Assembly: GCF_003858635.1 (NCBI RefSeq)
Contig: NZ_RQJO01000007.1
Coordinates: forward strand, 869,941 to 933,940
Source: Larkinella rosea
GTDB lineage: Bacteria; Bacteroidota; Bacteroidia; Cytophagales; Spirosomataceae
DNA: 64,000 nucleotides
Reading direction: 5' to 3'
Shown: in pieces, positions 37,810-46,113 of the stretch
Position numbering within the stretch: position 1 is the first letter of the stretch
Layout: each line of letters starts with the position of its first letter
The notes under the pieces: model-generated
What the model saw: the letters and a program-made list of their open reading frames with translations, nothing else
What the model was told of the DNA's origin: nothing
The model's database searches: none
Made by a program: the position numbers and the translations under genes

Positions 37810-38415
37810 TTACTGAATCACCCGATCGACCGCGTCAAAAACCGTTTTTAAATCCGCCGGATTATGCACGTAATCCAGCGCATTTACGTCGATAACCAGC
37901 AATTTCCCCGCTGAATAGGCTTCGGTAAAGGCCTCATAAAACCGATTCAGGTTTTCTAAATACGTCGGACTGATGGATTTTTCGTACGCACGTCCCCGCA
38001 AGCGGATGCGCTCCTGAAGTTTCGGAATGTCCGCCCGGAGATAAATCATCAAATCAGGTGGCCGGACCAGGGTGAGCATGTTCTCAAAGACATTGCGGTA
38101 CGTCTGGTAATCGCGGGAGGTCATCAAACCGCTTTCGTGGAGATTGCGGGCAAAAATGTAGGCATCTTCGTAAATGGTTCGGTCCTGCACGACCGACCGG
38201 TTTCCGGCGTTGATCGTCAGCATCTGTTCAAACCGGCTGTTCAGAAAATAAATTTGCAAATTGAACGACCAGCGGTGCATGTCGGCGTAAAAATCTTCCA
38301 GATACGGATTGCCATCAACGGCTTCTTTCAGTACGTCCCAGCCATACCGTTTGGCCAGCAAAGCGGCCAGGGTAGTTTTTCCAGCCCCAATATTTCCGGT
38401 TATTGCAATGTGCAT
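37810..38415 (-). CDS. Deoxynucleoside kinase
   Basis: A 201-residue kinase that phosphorylates deoxynucleosides in salvage. The P-loop ITGNIGAGKTTLAALLAKR is at the start, the substrate-site Glu lies in VLKEAVDGNPYLEDFYAD, the DRTIYEDAYIFA motif is at about 105, and RLRGRAYEKSISPTYLE forms the lid. Specificity for dA, dG or dC cannot be read safely. It is transcribed divergently from trhO. Confidence 0.92.
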   Translation of the reverse strand: MHIAITGNIGAGKTTLAALLAKRYGWDVLKEAVDGNPYLEDFYADMHRWSFNLQIYFLNSRFEQMLTINAGNRSVVQDRTIYEDAYIFARNLHESGLMTSRDYQTYRNVFENMLTLVRPPDLMIYLRADIPKLQERIRLRGRAYEKSISPTYLENLNRFYEAFTEAYSAGKLLVIDVNALDYVHNPADLKTVFDAVDRVIQ

Positions 38416-38471
38416 AGCAGCGGTTTTAAAGTCAGCATTCCGTTGAATGTGGTCATCAGGGATACATTTCG

Positions 38472-38479
38472 TATCTTTG
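38472..38479 (+). promoter_or_regulatory. Candidate -7 box for trhO
   Basis: TATCTTTG matches TAnnTTTG and lies 33 bases before the trhO ATG. The -33 region has no clear TTG at the standard distance. Confidence 0.55.
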
Positions 38480-38511
38480 CGTGTTAACCGATAACAGGAA
38501 TTGTTTACAAG

Positions 38512-39468
38512 ATGAAACCCTATCGCGTTTTATTATATTATTGCTATACAACCATTGAAAACCCCGCACAGTTTCGCGATGAACACCACCGGCTGTGCAT
38601 CGACCTGAATCTGCTGGGCCGAATTATTGTAGCGCCCGAAGGATTGAACGGGACGGTTTCCGGTTTGCCTGCCGACTGCGACGAATACATGCGGGTGGTT
38701 AAAACCGATCCGCGTTTTGAAAGTCTGGAATTCAAGATCGATGAATACGACAGTCACGCATTTCAAAAACTGAACGTACGACTGAAAGACGAAATCGTCA
38801 ACTCCGACCTGCCGGTCGATCCGCTCGTCCAAACCGGTATCCATCTCGAACCGGACGAATTCAAGCAAATGAAAGACGAGGAGGATGTGGTGTTGATCGA
38901 CATGCGGTCCAATTACGAGCATTCGGTTGGCAAATTCAAGGGAGCGATCACATTCGACATGGAAAACCTGCGGGAATTACCGGATCACCTGGACGAAATC
39001 AAGCACCTGAAAAACAAAAAAATCATCACGTATTGCACGGGCGGAATCAAATGCGAAAAAGCCAGTGCCTACCTGCTGAAACAGGGTTTTGAAAATGTCT
39101 ACCAGCTGCACGGCGGGATCATCAAGTACGGTATTGAAGCGGGCGGGGAGGATTTTGACGGCAAATGTTACGTCTTCGATAACCGCGTCGCCGTGGACGT
39201 AAACCAAGTCAATCCGGTGGTTATTTCAAGCTGTTTCCGCTGCGGAACACCGACCGACCGCATGATTAACTGCGCCAGCCCGGCCTGTAATAATCACGTT
39301 ACCCTCTGCGAAAACTGTGGCTCCGACCATCAGGGAACCTGTTCAGACGATTGTAAAAACGACCCGGAATTGCGGTTATATGACGGCAGCGGCTACTATG
39401 CAAAGGAAACACGTGGTTATTCACCCCTGCTAGGTTACCGAAGCCTGCAGTCCTTAGTGAGTCGTTAA
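38512..39468 (+). CDS. trhO: TrhO, tRNA uridine-34 hydroxylase (rhodanese-fold)
   Basis: A 318-residue protein of the YceA/TrhO family, which hydroxylates U34 of certain tRNAs with oxygen as substrate. It has the N-terminal ferredoxin-like domain (GRIIVAPEGLNGTVSG), the rhodanese domain with catalytic Cys in KIITYCTGGIKCEKASAYLL, and a C-terminal Cys-rich segment (CFRCGTPTDRMINCASPACN, then CENCGSDHQGTCSDDC) that probably binds zinc. Its last bases overlap the end of the convergent GNAT gene. Confidence 0.95.
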   Translation: MKPYRVLLYYCYTTIENPAQFRDEHHRLCIDLNLLGRIIVAPEGLNGTVSGLPADCDEYMRVVKTDPRFESLEFKIDEYDSHAFQKLNVRLKDEIVNSDLPVDPLVQTGIHLEPDEFKQMKDEEDVVLIDMRSNYEHSVGKFKGAITFDMENLRELPDHLDEIKHLKNKKIITYCTGGIKCEKASAYLLKQGFENVYQLHGGIIKYGIEAGGEDFDGKCYVFDNRVAVDVNQVNPVVISSCFRCGTPTDRMINCASPACNNHVTLCENCGSDHQGTCSDDCKNDPELRLYDGSGYYAKETRGYSPLLGYRSLQSLVSR

Positions 39469-39960
39469 CGCCTTTTCCAGTACAAAATCATTCATCCAGT
39501 ACGGTCCGATGGGAATATCCTCTTCGCGGACTACCTCAAAGCCCAGCCGTTCGTAGAATTGCCGGGCTTTATTGTACCGGTTTACATTCAGGTACAGGCG
39601 CGTTCCACCAGCCGCAACACAGCGACGCATCACTTCTTCCAATAATAACCGCCCGGAGCCTTTTCCCTGCTCCGAAGGCAATACGTAGATTTTATGTAAT
39701 TTAAACCGGTCTTCTGCGGACGAATTTTTCGAATATGACGCAAAACCGATCAATTTTTCGTCCGAATACGCCAGAATAAAGGCATGCTGCTGTTTAACCA
39801 TCTGTTCCAGCAGGGCTTCCCGGGAATAAATGGCCTGAAACATGTAATTGATTTGTTCCTGATCCAGAATAGCCCGGTAAGTCGGTTCCCAGATTTGTTC
39901 CTGGAGCGATATAATGGAATCGATGTCGGAAACGGTAGCGGTTTTGTACGCGAGTGGCAT
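39454..39960 (-). CDS. GNAT-family N-acetyltransferase
   Basis: A 168-residue acetyltransferase. The acetyl-CoA loop is KIYVLPSEQGKGSGRLLLEE, with YNKARQFYERLGFEVVREED as the typical final part. I use the ATG at 39960 (MPLAYKTATVSDIDSII); the longer frame starts eight codons earlier beyond a TATCTTTG box. It resembles RimI-like or polyamine acetyltransferases, but the substrate is not known. Confidence 0.9.
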   Translation of the reverse strand: MPLAYKTATVSDIDSIISLQEQIWEPTYRAILDQEQINYMFQAIYSREALLEQMVKQQHAFILAYSDEKLIGFASYSKNSSAEDRFKLHKIYVLPSEQGKGSGRLLLEEVMRRCVAAGGTRLYLNVNRYNKARQFYERLGFEVVREEDIPIGPYWMNDFVLEKALTTH

Positions 39961-39981
39961 GTATTTTTGCGATTTGATCCA

Positions 39982-39989
39982 CAAAGATA
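39982..39989 (-). promoter_or_regulatory. Candidate -7 box for the GNAT gene
   Basis: TATCTTTG on the minus strand, 22 bases before the chosen ATG at 39960. It supports that shorter start, since the longer one would begin inside the presumed promoter. No -33 match. Confidence 0.45.
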
Positions 39990-40057
39990 CCGGTTTTTAC
40001 CAACCGCTCTCACCCGTATCTTTCCTCGTTTAACGCGTACCCATTTCATTAATTGAT

Positions 40058-40065
40058 TACCTTTG
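40058..40065 (+). promoter_or_regulatory. Candidate -7 box for surE
   Basis: TACCTTTG lies 30 bases before the surE ATG at 40096. No TTG is obvious at the standard -33 distance. Confidence 0.5.
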
Positions 40066-40095
40066 GAATTCAGTAAACACGCAAACCGAATTACC

Positions 40096-40929
40096 ATGTC
40101 GGAAAAAAAACCGTTGATTTTGGTCACGAATGACGATGGCATTACCGCGAAAGGCATTCGTACCTTAGTTGAATTAATGAAACAACTGGGTGATGTTGTG
40201 GTCGTTGCACCCAATAGCCCGCAGTCGGGAATGGGGCACGCCATCACCATCGCTTCGCCCCTGCGCTTAAATAAAGTTGACCTTTTTGTGGACCTTCCCG
40301 CCTACGAATGCTCCGGTACACCCGCCGATTGTGTCAAGCTGGCCAAACATTTCGTTTTAAAAGACCGGAATCCGGATCTGGTGGTGAGCGGGATCAACCA
40401 CGGCAGTAATACGTCGATCAGTGTGCTCTATTCCGGAACCATGTCGGCGGCTATTGAAGCGGCTATCGAGGGAATTCCGGCCATCGGTTTTTCACTTTGT
40501 GATTACGCCCACGACCCCGATTTTTCCCACACGCACGATCATATTCTGAAAATTGCCAGCCATGCCCTCGAACACGGCATTCCGAAAGGGGTGGCGTTTA
40601 ACGTGAATTTTCCGGCGAAATCGGACCAGCCGTTACAGGAAATCCGGATTTGTCGCCAGGCAGATGCCCGCTGGCAGGAAGAATTCGATCAGCGCAAAGA
40701 CCCCTATGGACGCAGCTATTTCTGGATGTCGGGTAAATTTGTGAACGATGATACCGGGCAGGATACCGACGAATTTGCATTGTCACAAAATTGCACGGCT
40801 CTCGTGCCGTGCCAGCTTGATCTGACCGATTACAAGATCATTTCCGAATTACAATCGTGGAATATCAACGAACGAAACGCAGCCGCATCGGTTTCTGAAT
40901 TCGTTGAATCCCGGAAACGAACCTCCTAA
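40096..40929 (+). CDS. surE: SurE, 5'/3'-nucleotidase
   Basis: A 277-residue metal-dependent nucleotidase that removes phosphate from nucleoside monophosphates. The family signature LILVTNDDGITAKGI with the metal-binding Asp pair opens the protein; VVVVAPNSPQSGMGHAIT and VSGINHGSNTSISVLYSGTM are also conserved. The ATG at 40096 gives MSEKKPLILVTNDD. The GH3-like gene begins 13 bases after its stop, so the two are probably one operon. Confidence 0.96.
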   Translation: MSEKKPLILVTNDDGITAKGIRTLVELMKQLGDVVVVAPNSPQSGMGHAITIASPLRLNKVDLFVDLPAYECSGTPADCVKLAKHFVLKDRNPDLVVSGINHGSNTSISVLYSGTMSAAIEAAIEGIPAIGFSLCDYAHDPDFSHTHDHILKIASHALEHGIPKGVAFNVNFPAKSDQPLQEIRICRQADARWQEEFDQRKDPYGRSYFWMSGKFVNDDTGQDTDEFALSQNCTALVPCQLDLTDYKIISELQSWNINERNAAASVSEFVESRKRTS

Positions 40930-40942
40930 CCCCCATAACCGC

Positions 40943-42535
40943 ATGGCCTTATTAGGAAGCATATTGAAACGTGGCATTTCGCTGACCAATGTAGTCAGGC
41001 GGAAAAAACTGAACGCCCTCAAGTTACAGAAGAAAACCTTTGTCAAACTGATCGGGAAAGCGCGTTATACCCAGTTTGGACAGGCATTTCAGTTTGAGGA
41101 TATTGAAAATTCGGCCTTTTTCGACGATGAAAAGGAGTTTTATACCAAATACAAGGAACTGGTTCCCATTTACGATTACAACAAGATTTATAAAGACTGG
41201 TGGAAACGGTCGGTCGAAGGCGAAAAAAATGTCTGCTGGCCGGGTCGGGTGAAGTATTTTGCGCTGAGTTCGGGAACATCGGAAGCGGCTTCCAAGTACA
41301 TCCCAGTGACCAAAACCATGTCGAAAGCGATTCAGAAAACCAGCATCCGGCAAATTCTGAGTCTGGGGCGCTACCAGCATCTTCCCTCCCAGCTTTACGA
41401 AAAAGGATTTTTGATGCTGGGTGGCAGCACCCAGTTGAACTACCGCGATAACCATTTTGAAGGCGATTTGAGCGGAATTACAGCCAGTAAAATTCCTTTC
41501 TGGTTTCAAAAGTTCTACAAACCGGGGAAAGAAATTGCTGCCGAGCGCGACTGGGCATTGAAACTGGACGAAATTACCGAACAGGCCGATCAATGGGACA
41601 TCGGTTTTGTGGTGGGCGTTCCAGCCTGGATTCAGTTGCTGATGGAGAAAATCATCGCTCATTATAAGGTCAAAACGATTCACGACATCTGGCCTAATCT
41701 GATGGTTTTCTGCCACGGCGGGGTGTCTTTTGAACCCTACCGGCAGGGCTTCGAGCACTTACTGGCACGGCCCATCACCTACATTGAAACCTACCTGGCG
41801 TCGGAAGGCTTCATCGCCTACCAAACACATCCGGATGCGGTGGGCATGCAGCTGGTGCTCGACAACGGCATTTTCTTCGAGTTTATCCCTTTCAATGACG
41901 AAAATTTCAATGCCGACGGAGAGGTGATCGATAAACCGCAGACCCTGATGATTGATGAAGTCGAGGAAGGCAAGGAATATGCCTTAATGATTTCAACCTG
42001 CTCGGGTGCCTGGCGGTATTTAATTGGCGATACGGTTAAGTTCGTGAATAAAAAACGCTGCGAAATTGTCATCACCGGCCGAACCAAACACTTCCTTAGT
42101 TTATGTGGTGAGCACCTTTCAGTTGATAACATGAACAAGGCTGTGGAACTGGCTTCGAACGATTTAAAGATCAACGTCCGGGAATTTACGGTCGCCGGTA
42201 TCGCATACGATACCCTTTTCGCCCATCACTGGTACATTGGTACCGACGATAAAGTGGATGAAACGGTTTTGAGAGATCTGATTGATGCCAAACTGAAAGA
42301 ACTCAATGACGACTATGCCGTTGAGCGTCGGCACGCTCTGAAAGACGTTTTTGTGACGGCCCTGCCCACCGCAACTTTCTATAAATGGATGGAGTCGAAA
42401 GGCAAAATGGGCGGTCAGCACAAATTTCCGCGGGTGCTGAAAAAGAATCTGATTGCCGATTGGGAGGGTTTTTTGAAGACACAGGGAATTGACGCGGCCG
42501 CAATCCGAAAACCCGTTACCGGCCCCACTTCTTAA
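40943..42535 (+). CDS. GH3-family acyl-adenylating protein
   Basis: A 530-residue protein of the GH3 family, ATP-dependent enzymes that in plants couple amino acids to auxin or jasmonate. The ATP-binding motif SSGTSEAASKYIPVT lies near residue 110; YIETYLASEGFIAYQ and YRLIGDT-like WRYLIGDTVKF follow. Bacterial members are of unknown substrate. I start it at 40943 (MALLGSILKRGISL). It follows surE closely on the same strand and ends at a hairpin facing the LysE-type gene. Confidence 0.92.
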   Translation: MALLGSILKRGISLTNVVRRKKLNALKLQKKTFVKLIGKARYTQFGQAFQFEDIENSAFFDDEKEFYTKYKELVPIYDYNKIYKDWWKRSVEGEKNVCWPGRVKYFALSSGTSEAASKYIPVTKTMSKAIQKTSIRQILSLGRYQHLPSQLYEKGFLMLGGSTQLNYRDNHFEGDLSGITASKIPFWFQKFYKPGKEIAAERDWALKLDEITEQADQWDIGFVVGVPAWIQLLMEKIIAHYKVKTIHDIWPNLMVFCHGGVSFEPYRQGFEHLLARPITYIETYLASEGFIAYQTHPDAVGMQLVLDNGIFFEFIPFNDENFNADGEVIDKPQTLMIDEVEEGKEYALMISTCSGAWRYLIGDTVKFVNKKRCEIVITGRTKHFLSLCGEHLSVDNMNKAVELASNDLKINVREFTVAGIAYDTLFAHHWYIGTDDKVDETVLRDLIDAKLKELNDDYAVERRHALKDVFVTALPTATFYKWMESKGKMGGQHKFPRVLKKNLIADWEGFLKTQGIDAAAIRKPVTGPTS

Positions 42536-42571
42536 AAATCCGCGCTCCCAATTTTCCAGGAATATATCATA

Positions 42572-42609
42572 AATCCGCTGTCAGTTCCGTTGAATACTGG
42601 CAGCGGATT
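42572..42609. terminator. Hairpin between converging GH3-family and LysE-type genes
   Basis: AATCCGCTG pairs with CAGCGGATT, extended inside by TCAGT/ACTGG-like pairing. It touches the stop codon of the LysE-type gene. On the + strand GTGTTTTATC follows. Likely a two-way terminator. Confidence 0.68.
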
Positions 42610-43249
42610 AGTGTTTTATCAGCGTAATGAGCGGATCGTATAAGCGGGTCCAGGCCAGGTTCAGGGCGATACCGATAAACACGATTCCGGTGGTTCGGTT
42701 AAAGACCAGCACGACTTTGGGCGTAAAAAACCGCTTCAACTTGTGGGCAAAAATAGCCAGTGCCGACTCCGTCGCGAAGATGCCGATCAGGCTCATGATC
42801 ATGAACACATAGCGCTCACCGGCGCTATAATGCAGGGAGTTGGTGAGGTAAGCAGCCAGCGTGACCCAGGTAATGAAGTTGATCGGATTGATCGCATTCA
42901 GAACAAAACCGGTCGTAAAATAATAAAGAAAGTTACCAAAGCGGGTTTTTGGGTAAGCCAGCCGGGGCGCCCCTTTGAAAATGTTGGCAACGCCCATGGC
43001 CATCAGCAAAACGACCCCAAACAGGGTTAAATAAAACTCAAATCCTTCAATCCGGGGCAGGAAAGCCGTGCCGAACAATGCACATACCACAAAAATGGCG
43101 TCACAAACCACAACCCCAAAGGCAATCTTAATGCCCGACCGGTAACCATTATCGACACTATTCTGTAGTAAAGAAAAAAATACGGTTCCGAAGGTCAGAC
43201 AGAGTAAAATACCTGCAATTAAACCGTAAAATGTAGCTTCAATCATCAT
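42608..43249 (-). CDS. LysE-family transporter
   Basis: A 213-residue inner-membrane protein with about six hydrophobic segments, for example YGLIAGILLCLTFGTVFFSL at the start and ATESALAIFAHKLKRF before the last ones. The pattern and the NAINPINFITWVTLAAY stretch fit the LysE/RhtB amino-acid exporter family. The substrate is unknown. It begins four bases after the NUDIX stop, so the two are an operon. Confidence 0.86.
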   Translation of the reverse strand: MMIEATFYGLIAGILLCLTFGTVFFSLLQNSVDNGYRSGIKIAFGVVVCDAIFVVCALFGTAFLPRIEGFEFYLTLFGVVLLMAMGVANIFKGAPRLAYPKTRFGNFLYYFTTGFVLNAINPINFITWVTLAAYLTNSLHYSAGERYVFMIMSLIGIFATESALAIFAHKLKRFFTPKVVLVFNRTTGIVFIGIALNLAWTRLYDPLITLIKH

Positions 43250-43253
43250 CCGC

Positions 43254-43802
43254 TCAAATCTGTTTCAGACGCGCCACTTTCAGGAGTGCGCAGACACTGA
43301 GTGCATCGGTGATCTCGTTGTTCATCACCATTTCGACAGCATCCGTCAATAAAACCCGCCGGATTTGCAATTGTTCAGTTTCTTCAGGTTCGTGCGTTCC
43401 CTGACTCAGTTCTTCGGCAATGTACAGAAATCCTTCTTCGTCCGTCGCCGAATTTGAGGTGTGAATTCGGCCGATCATTGTCCATTTGCCGGCTTCCAGG
43501 CCGGTCTCTTCCTTCAGTTCCCGACGGGCCGACTCAAGCAGATCTGTGCCGATGGGGGCTCCGCCTTCCGGAATCTCCCAGGAGTATTCTTCCAACGGGT
43601 AGCGGTATTGACCAACCAGGTAGGTATATCCTTCCTGATCGAGCGGCACGACGGCCACAGCTTTATTCTTGAAACTAACAACCCCGTAAATACCGGGCGT
43701 ATTAGCCGGGGTTACAACATCTTCGTGCCTGATTTTCAACCAGTTATTTTCGTACCTTACTGTTGAAGTCAGTGTTTTCCAGGGATTCTCGGTAAACTCC
43801 AT
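43254..43802 (-). CDS. NUDIX hydrolase (ADP-ribose pyrophosphatase-like)
   Basis: A 182-residue NUDIX enzyme. The NUDIX box spans GGAPIGTDLLESARRELKEE followed by TGL, with the metal-binding REL-EE glutamates intact. The layout, with YLVGQYRYPLEEYSWEIPEG before the box, resembles ADP-sugar pyrophosphatases such as NudF/NUDT5. It cleaves a nucleoside diphosphate linked to another group. The LysE-type gene follows immediately. Confidence 0.92.
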   Translation of the reverse strand: MEFTENPWKTLTSTVRYENNWLKIRHEDVVTPANTPGIYGVVSFKNKAVAVVPLDQEGYTYLVGQYRYPLEEYSWEIPEGGAPIGTDLLESARRELKEETGLEAGKWTMIGRIHTSNSATDEEGFLYIAEELSQGTHEPEETEQLQIRRVLLTDAVEMVMNNEITDALSVCALLKVARLKQI

Positions 43803-43838
43803 AACGGCAAATGTAAAGAGAAATCCTCAACTGTTTAC

Positions 43839-43846
43839 TACCTTTG
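43839..43846 (+). promoter_or_regulatory. Candidate -7 box for the CDF transporter
   Basis: TACCTTTG lies 27 bases before the ATG at 43873. No -33 match. Confidence 0.48.
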
Positions 43847-43872
43847 CAGGCCATAAACCGGTCAACGGCTTC

Positions 43873-44871
43873 ATGCAATCCAGTCAGCGAATTAAATACA
43901 AGTGGATGACAATCTCGCTGGGGCTGAGTGTGGTGCTGACGCTGCTTAAATTTACCGCCTGGTGGCTAACTTCCTCAACAGCGGTTTTGAGCGATGCGCT
44001 GGAATCCATTATCAACGTGATTGCCAGCAGTTTTGCCTTGTACAGCATTCACCTTTCCGGTCAGCCCCGCGACCGAAATCATCCGTATGGCCACGGGAAA
44101 ATTGAGTTTTTTTCCTCCGGTTTTGAAGGAGCCCTGATTCTTTCAGCGGGGATTTTTATCATTTTTCAGGCCTTCCAATCGTTTTCAGCTCCTCAGCAAA
44201 TTACGCATTTGGATTGGGGAGTCGGCCTGATTGCCCTAACTATGGTTGCCAATGCCCTGATCGGCTGGCTATTGATCCGAAATGGTCGCGCCACGCACTC
44301 CATCGCGCTCATTGCTGACGGTCGGCATTTGCTGACGGATAGCCTGAGCAGTCTGGTCGTTGTAATTGGCATCAGCGTCATTCTGCTCACCGGGCTGACG
44401 TGGTTCGACGGTGTTCTGTCGCTGATGCTGTCCATCCTCATCATCTGGAATGGGCTGGGGCTGATGCGTCACTCGGTCGCCGGTTTGATGGACGAAACCG
44501 ATCTGAACCAGCTCCAGCGCATTATCAATATTTTGAATCAGTATAAAAACCGCAACTGGATCGATATCCATAACCTGCGCGTTCAGCGGTATGGTGCTGA
44601 TTTGCACATCGACTGCCACCTGACGCTGCCCTATTACTGGACGCTGGCGCAGGTTCACCAGGAGGTACACGAATTTGAAGAAGTGATTAAAAGCGAGACG
44701 GAGACCGAAGTCGAAATTTTCATTCACGCCGACCCGTGTTTGCCCGAATGCTGCCACTATTGCCGGATTGCTGACTGTCCGGTTCGGGTTAATCCATATC
44801 AGAGCGACGTGGAGTGGACGGTATTCAACATCTCCACCAACCAAAAACATTTTGTTACCACGCAAGCGTAA
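43873..44871 (+). CDS. Cation diffusion facilitator (CDF) metal transporter
   Basis: A 332-residue inner-membrane metal/proton antiporter. Six membrane segments fill residues 10-205, with the loop motif NHPYGHGKIEFFSS between segments two and three. The transport site seems to be formed by ALESIIN in segment two and HLLTD in segment five, that is Glu/Asn with His/Asp rather than the Asp/Asp and His/Asp of YiiP. The C-terminal cytoplasmic domain is followed by a Cys/His-rich tail (CLPECCHYCRIADCPV) that may bind metal. The metal is not known. Confidence 0.91.
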   Translation: MQSSQRIKYKWMTISLGLSVVLTLLKFTAWWLTSSTAVLSDALESIINVIASSFALYSIHLSGQPRDRNHPYGHGKIEFFSSGFEGALILSAGIFIIFQAFQSFSAPQQITHLDWGVGLIALTMVANALIGWLLIRNGRATHSIALIADGRHLLTDSLSSLVVVIGISVILLTGLTWFDGVLSLMLSILIIWNGLGLMRHSVAGLMDETDLNQLQRIINILNQYKNRNWIDIHNLRVQRYGADLHIDCHLTLPYYWTLAQVHQEVHEFEEVIKSETETEVEIFIHADPCLPECCHYCRIADCPVRVNPYQSDVEWTVFNISTNQKHFVTTQA

Positions 44872-44914
44872 TACCTGCAGGATTCATTCTTAAAAAAAAT
44901 TACAAAATCCTTCC

Positions 44915-44943
44915 AAAAAAAGTTGGCTGTTAGCAACTTTTTT
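44915..44943 (+). terminator. Terminator after the CDF gene
   Basis: AAAAAAAGTTG pairs with CAACTTTTTT around GCTGTTAG, followed by GTAATTTT. Likely active in the + direction. Confidence 0.72.
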
Positions 44944-45007
44944 GTAATTTTCGGTGAGAATTTAGTGCTCAAATGAGATACTTAATTCAGGTTGTATTCA
45001 TATCCAG

Positions 45008-45039
45008 AAAGGTTGGCTGTATTTTCAGCCAACCTTTTT
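45008..45039 (+). terminator. Second hairpin before the TIM-barrel gene
   Basis: AAAGGTTGGCTG pairs perfectly with CAGCCAACCTTT, followed by a short T run. It lies 65 bases upstream of the TIM-barrel gene. It could be a back-up terminator or a leader attenuator; it repeats the GTTGGCTG string found in the hairpin 90 bases before. Confidence 0.68.
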
Positions 45040-45102
45040 CATTAACTTGCCTCCCAAGTTCATCCCCGGCTTCGGGTTGACCCAACCTAAAACGTCAACA
45101 AC

Positions 45103-46038
45103 ATGTCTTCACGTCGTTCTTTTTTAAAACAATTAGGCGCAGTTACGGCCTTCTCATCTGCGCTTCCGGCGATCGCGGAAGCTGCGGCAAAAAAACCGTT
45201 CTTCGAAATTTCCCTCGCCGAATGGTCATTACACAAAGCACTCTTTAACGAGAAAAAAATCACGAACCTGGACTTTCCGGTTCTCGCCAAAAAAGAATTC
45301 GGAATCGAGATTGTCGAGTATGTCAATCAATTTTTCAAGGATAAAGCGCAGGATGCTACGTACTTAAAAGAGTTATTGATGCGCTGCAAAGACAACGGCG
45401 TTCGGAACCACCTCATCATGATCGACGGAGAAGGCTTTCTGGGTGAAACCGATGCTGCCAAACGCAACGAAGCTGTCGAAAAGCACAAGCCCTGGGTCGA
45501 ATGTGCCAAAACGCTCGGTTGTAAAACCATCCGCGTTAACGCGTTCGGCAAAGGCACGGAGGAGGAAGTCGCCAAAGCTGCCATCGACGGACTGGGCAAA
45601 CTGGGCGAATTCGCCAAAACCATGAACATCAACGTCATTGTCGAAAACCACGGTAGTTACTCCTCCAACGGACAGTGGCTGACCGGTGTCATGAAGCAGG
45701 TAAACATGAAAAATGTTGGCATTCTACCCGATTTCGGCAATTTCTGCATCAAACGCAGCGATGGGTCGGAATGGGGCGGCAAGTGTGTCGAAGAATACGA
45801 CCGCTACAAAGGCGTATCGGAAATGATGCCTTTTGCCAAAGGCGTCAGTGCGAAAACCCACGATTTCGATGCTGAAGGCAACTGTACCGATACCGATTAC
45901 ATGCGCATGATGAAAATCGTGAAGGACAGTGGGTTCAGGGGAATTGCGGGTATCGAATACGAAGGCTCAACCCTGAGCGAATACGACGGCATCAAAAAAA
46001 CCAAAGCCCTTCTGGAGCGCGTAGGGACACTTGTATAA
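45103..46038 (+). CDS. Tat-exported sugar-phosphate isomerase/epimerase-like TIM barrel
   Basis: A 311-residue protein. The start [14 protein letters not shown] is a Tat signal (RRxFLK), so it is exported folded. The rest fits the xylose-isomerase-like TIM-barrel family: metal ligands are likely the Glu in [14 protein letters not shown], the Asp in GILPDFGNF, the His in [11 protein letters not shown] and the Glu in GIAGIEYEG. Related proteins act on sugars or inositols. It may work with the GH109-like and transport genes 1.5 kb further on. The substrate is unknown. Confidence 0.9.
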   Translation: MSSRRSFLKQLGAVTAFSSALPAIAEAAAKKPFFEISLAEWSLHKALFNEKKITNLDFPVLAKKEFGIEIVEYVNQFFKDKAQDATYLKELLMRCKDNGVRNHLIMIDGEGFLGETDAAKRNEAVEKHKPWVECAKTLGCKTIRVNAFGKGTEEEVAKAAIDGLGKLGEFAKTMNINVIVENHGSYSSNGQWLTGVMKQVNMKNVGILPDFGNFCIKRSDGSEWGGKCVEEYDRYKGVSEMMPFAKGVSAKTHDFDAEGNCTDTDYMRMMKIVKDSGFRGIAGIEYEGSTLSEYDGIKKTKALLERVGTLV

Positions 46039-46045
46039 TTTTTTT

Positions 46046-46102
46046 AATGAACAATTAATAATGAATAGGCTGACGCAAGAAATTCATTATTAATTGTTCA
46101 TT
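46046..46102. repeat. AATGAACAATTAATAATGAAT perfect inverted repeat
   Basis: A 21-base arm (46046-46066) is exactly complementary to 46082-46102, with a 15-base loop, and further pairing outward is possible. It fills the gap between the converging TIM-barrel and folE genes. Same family as the repeats near 13377 and 29354. Confidence 0.9.
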
Positions 46103-46113
46103 GTTAATTTTCA

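Noticed and set aside
41024-41758. A 244-codon open frame antisense to the GH3-family gene
   Set aside because: Opposite a well-supported gene, no motifs, composition typical of a shadow frame.
43808-43815. TACATTTG box on the minus strand before the NUDIX gene
   Set aside because: It lies only six bases before the start codon, giving no leader, so a chance match is more likely.
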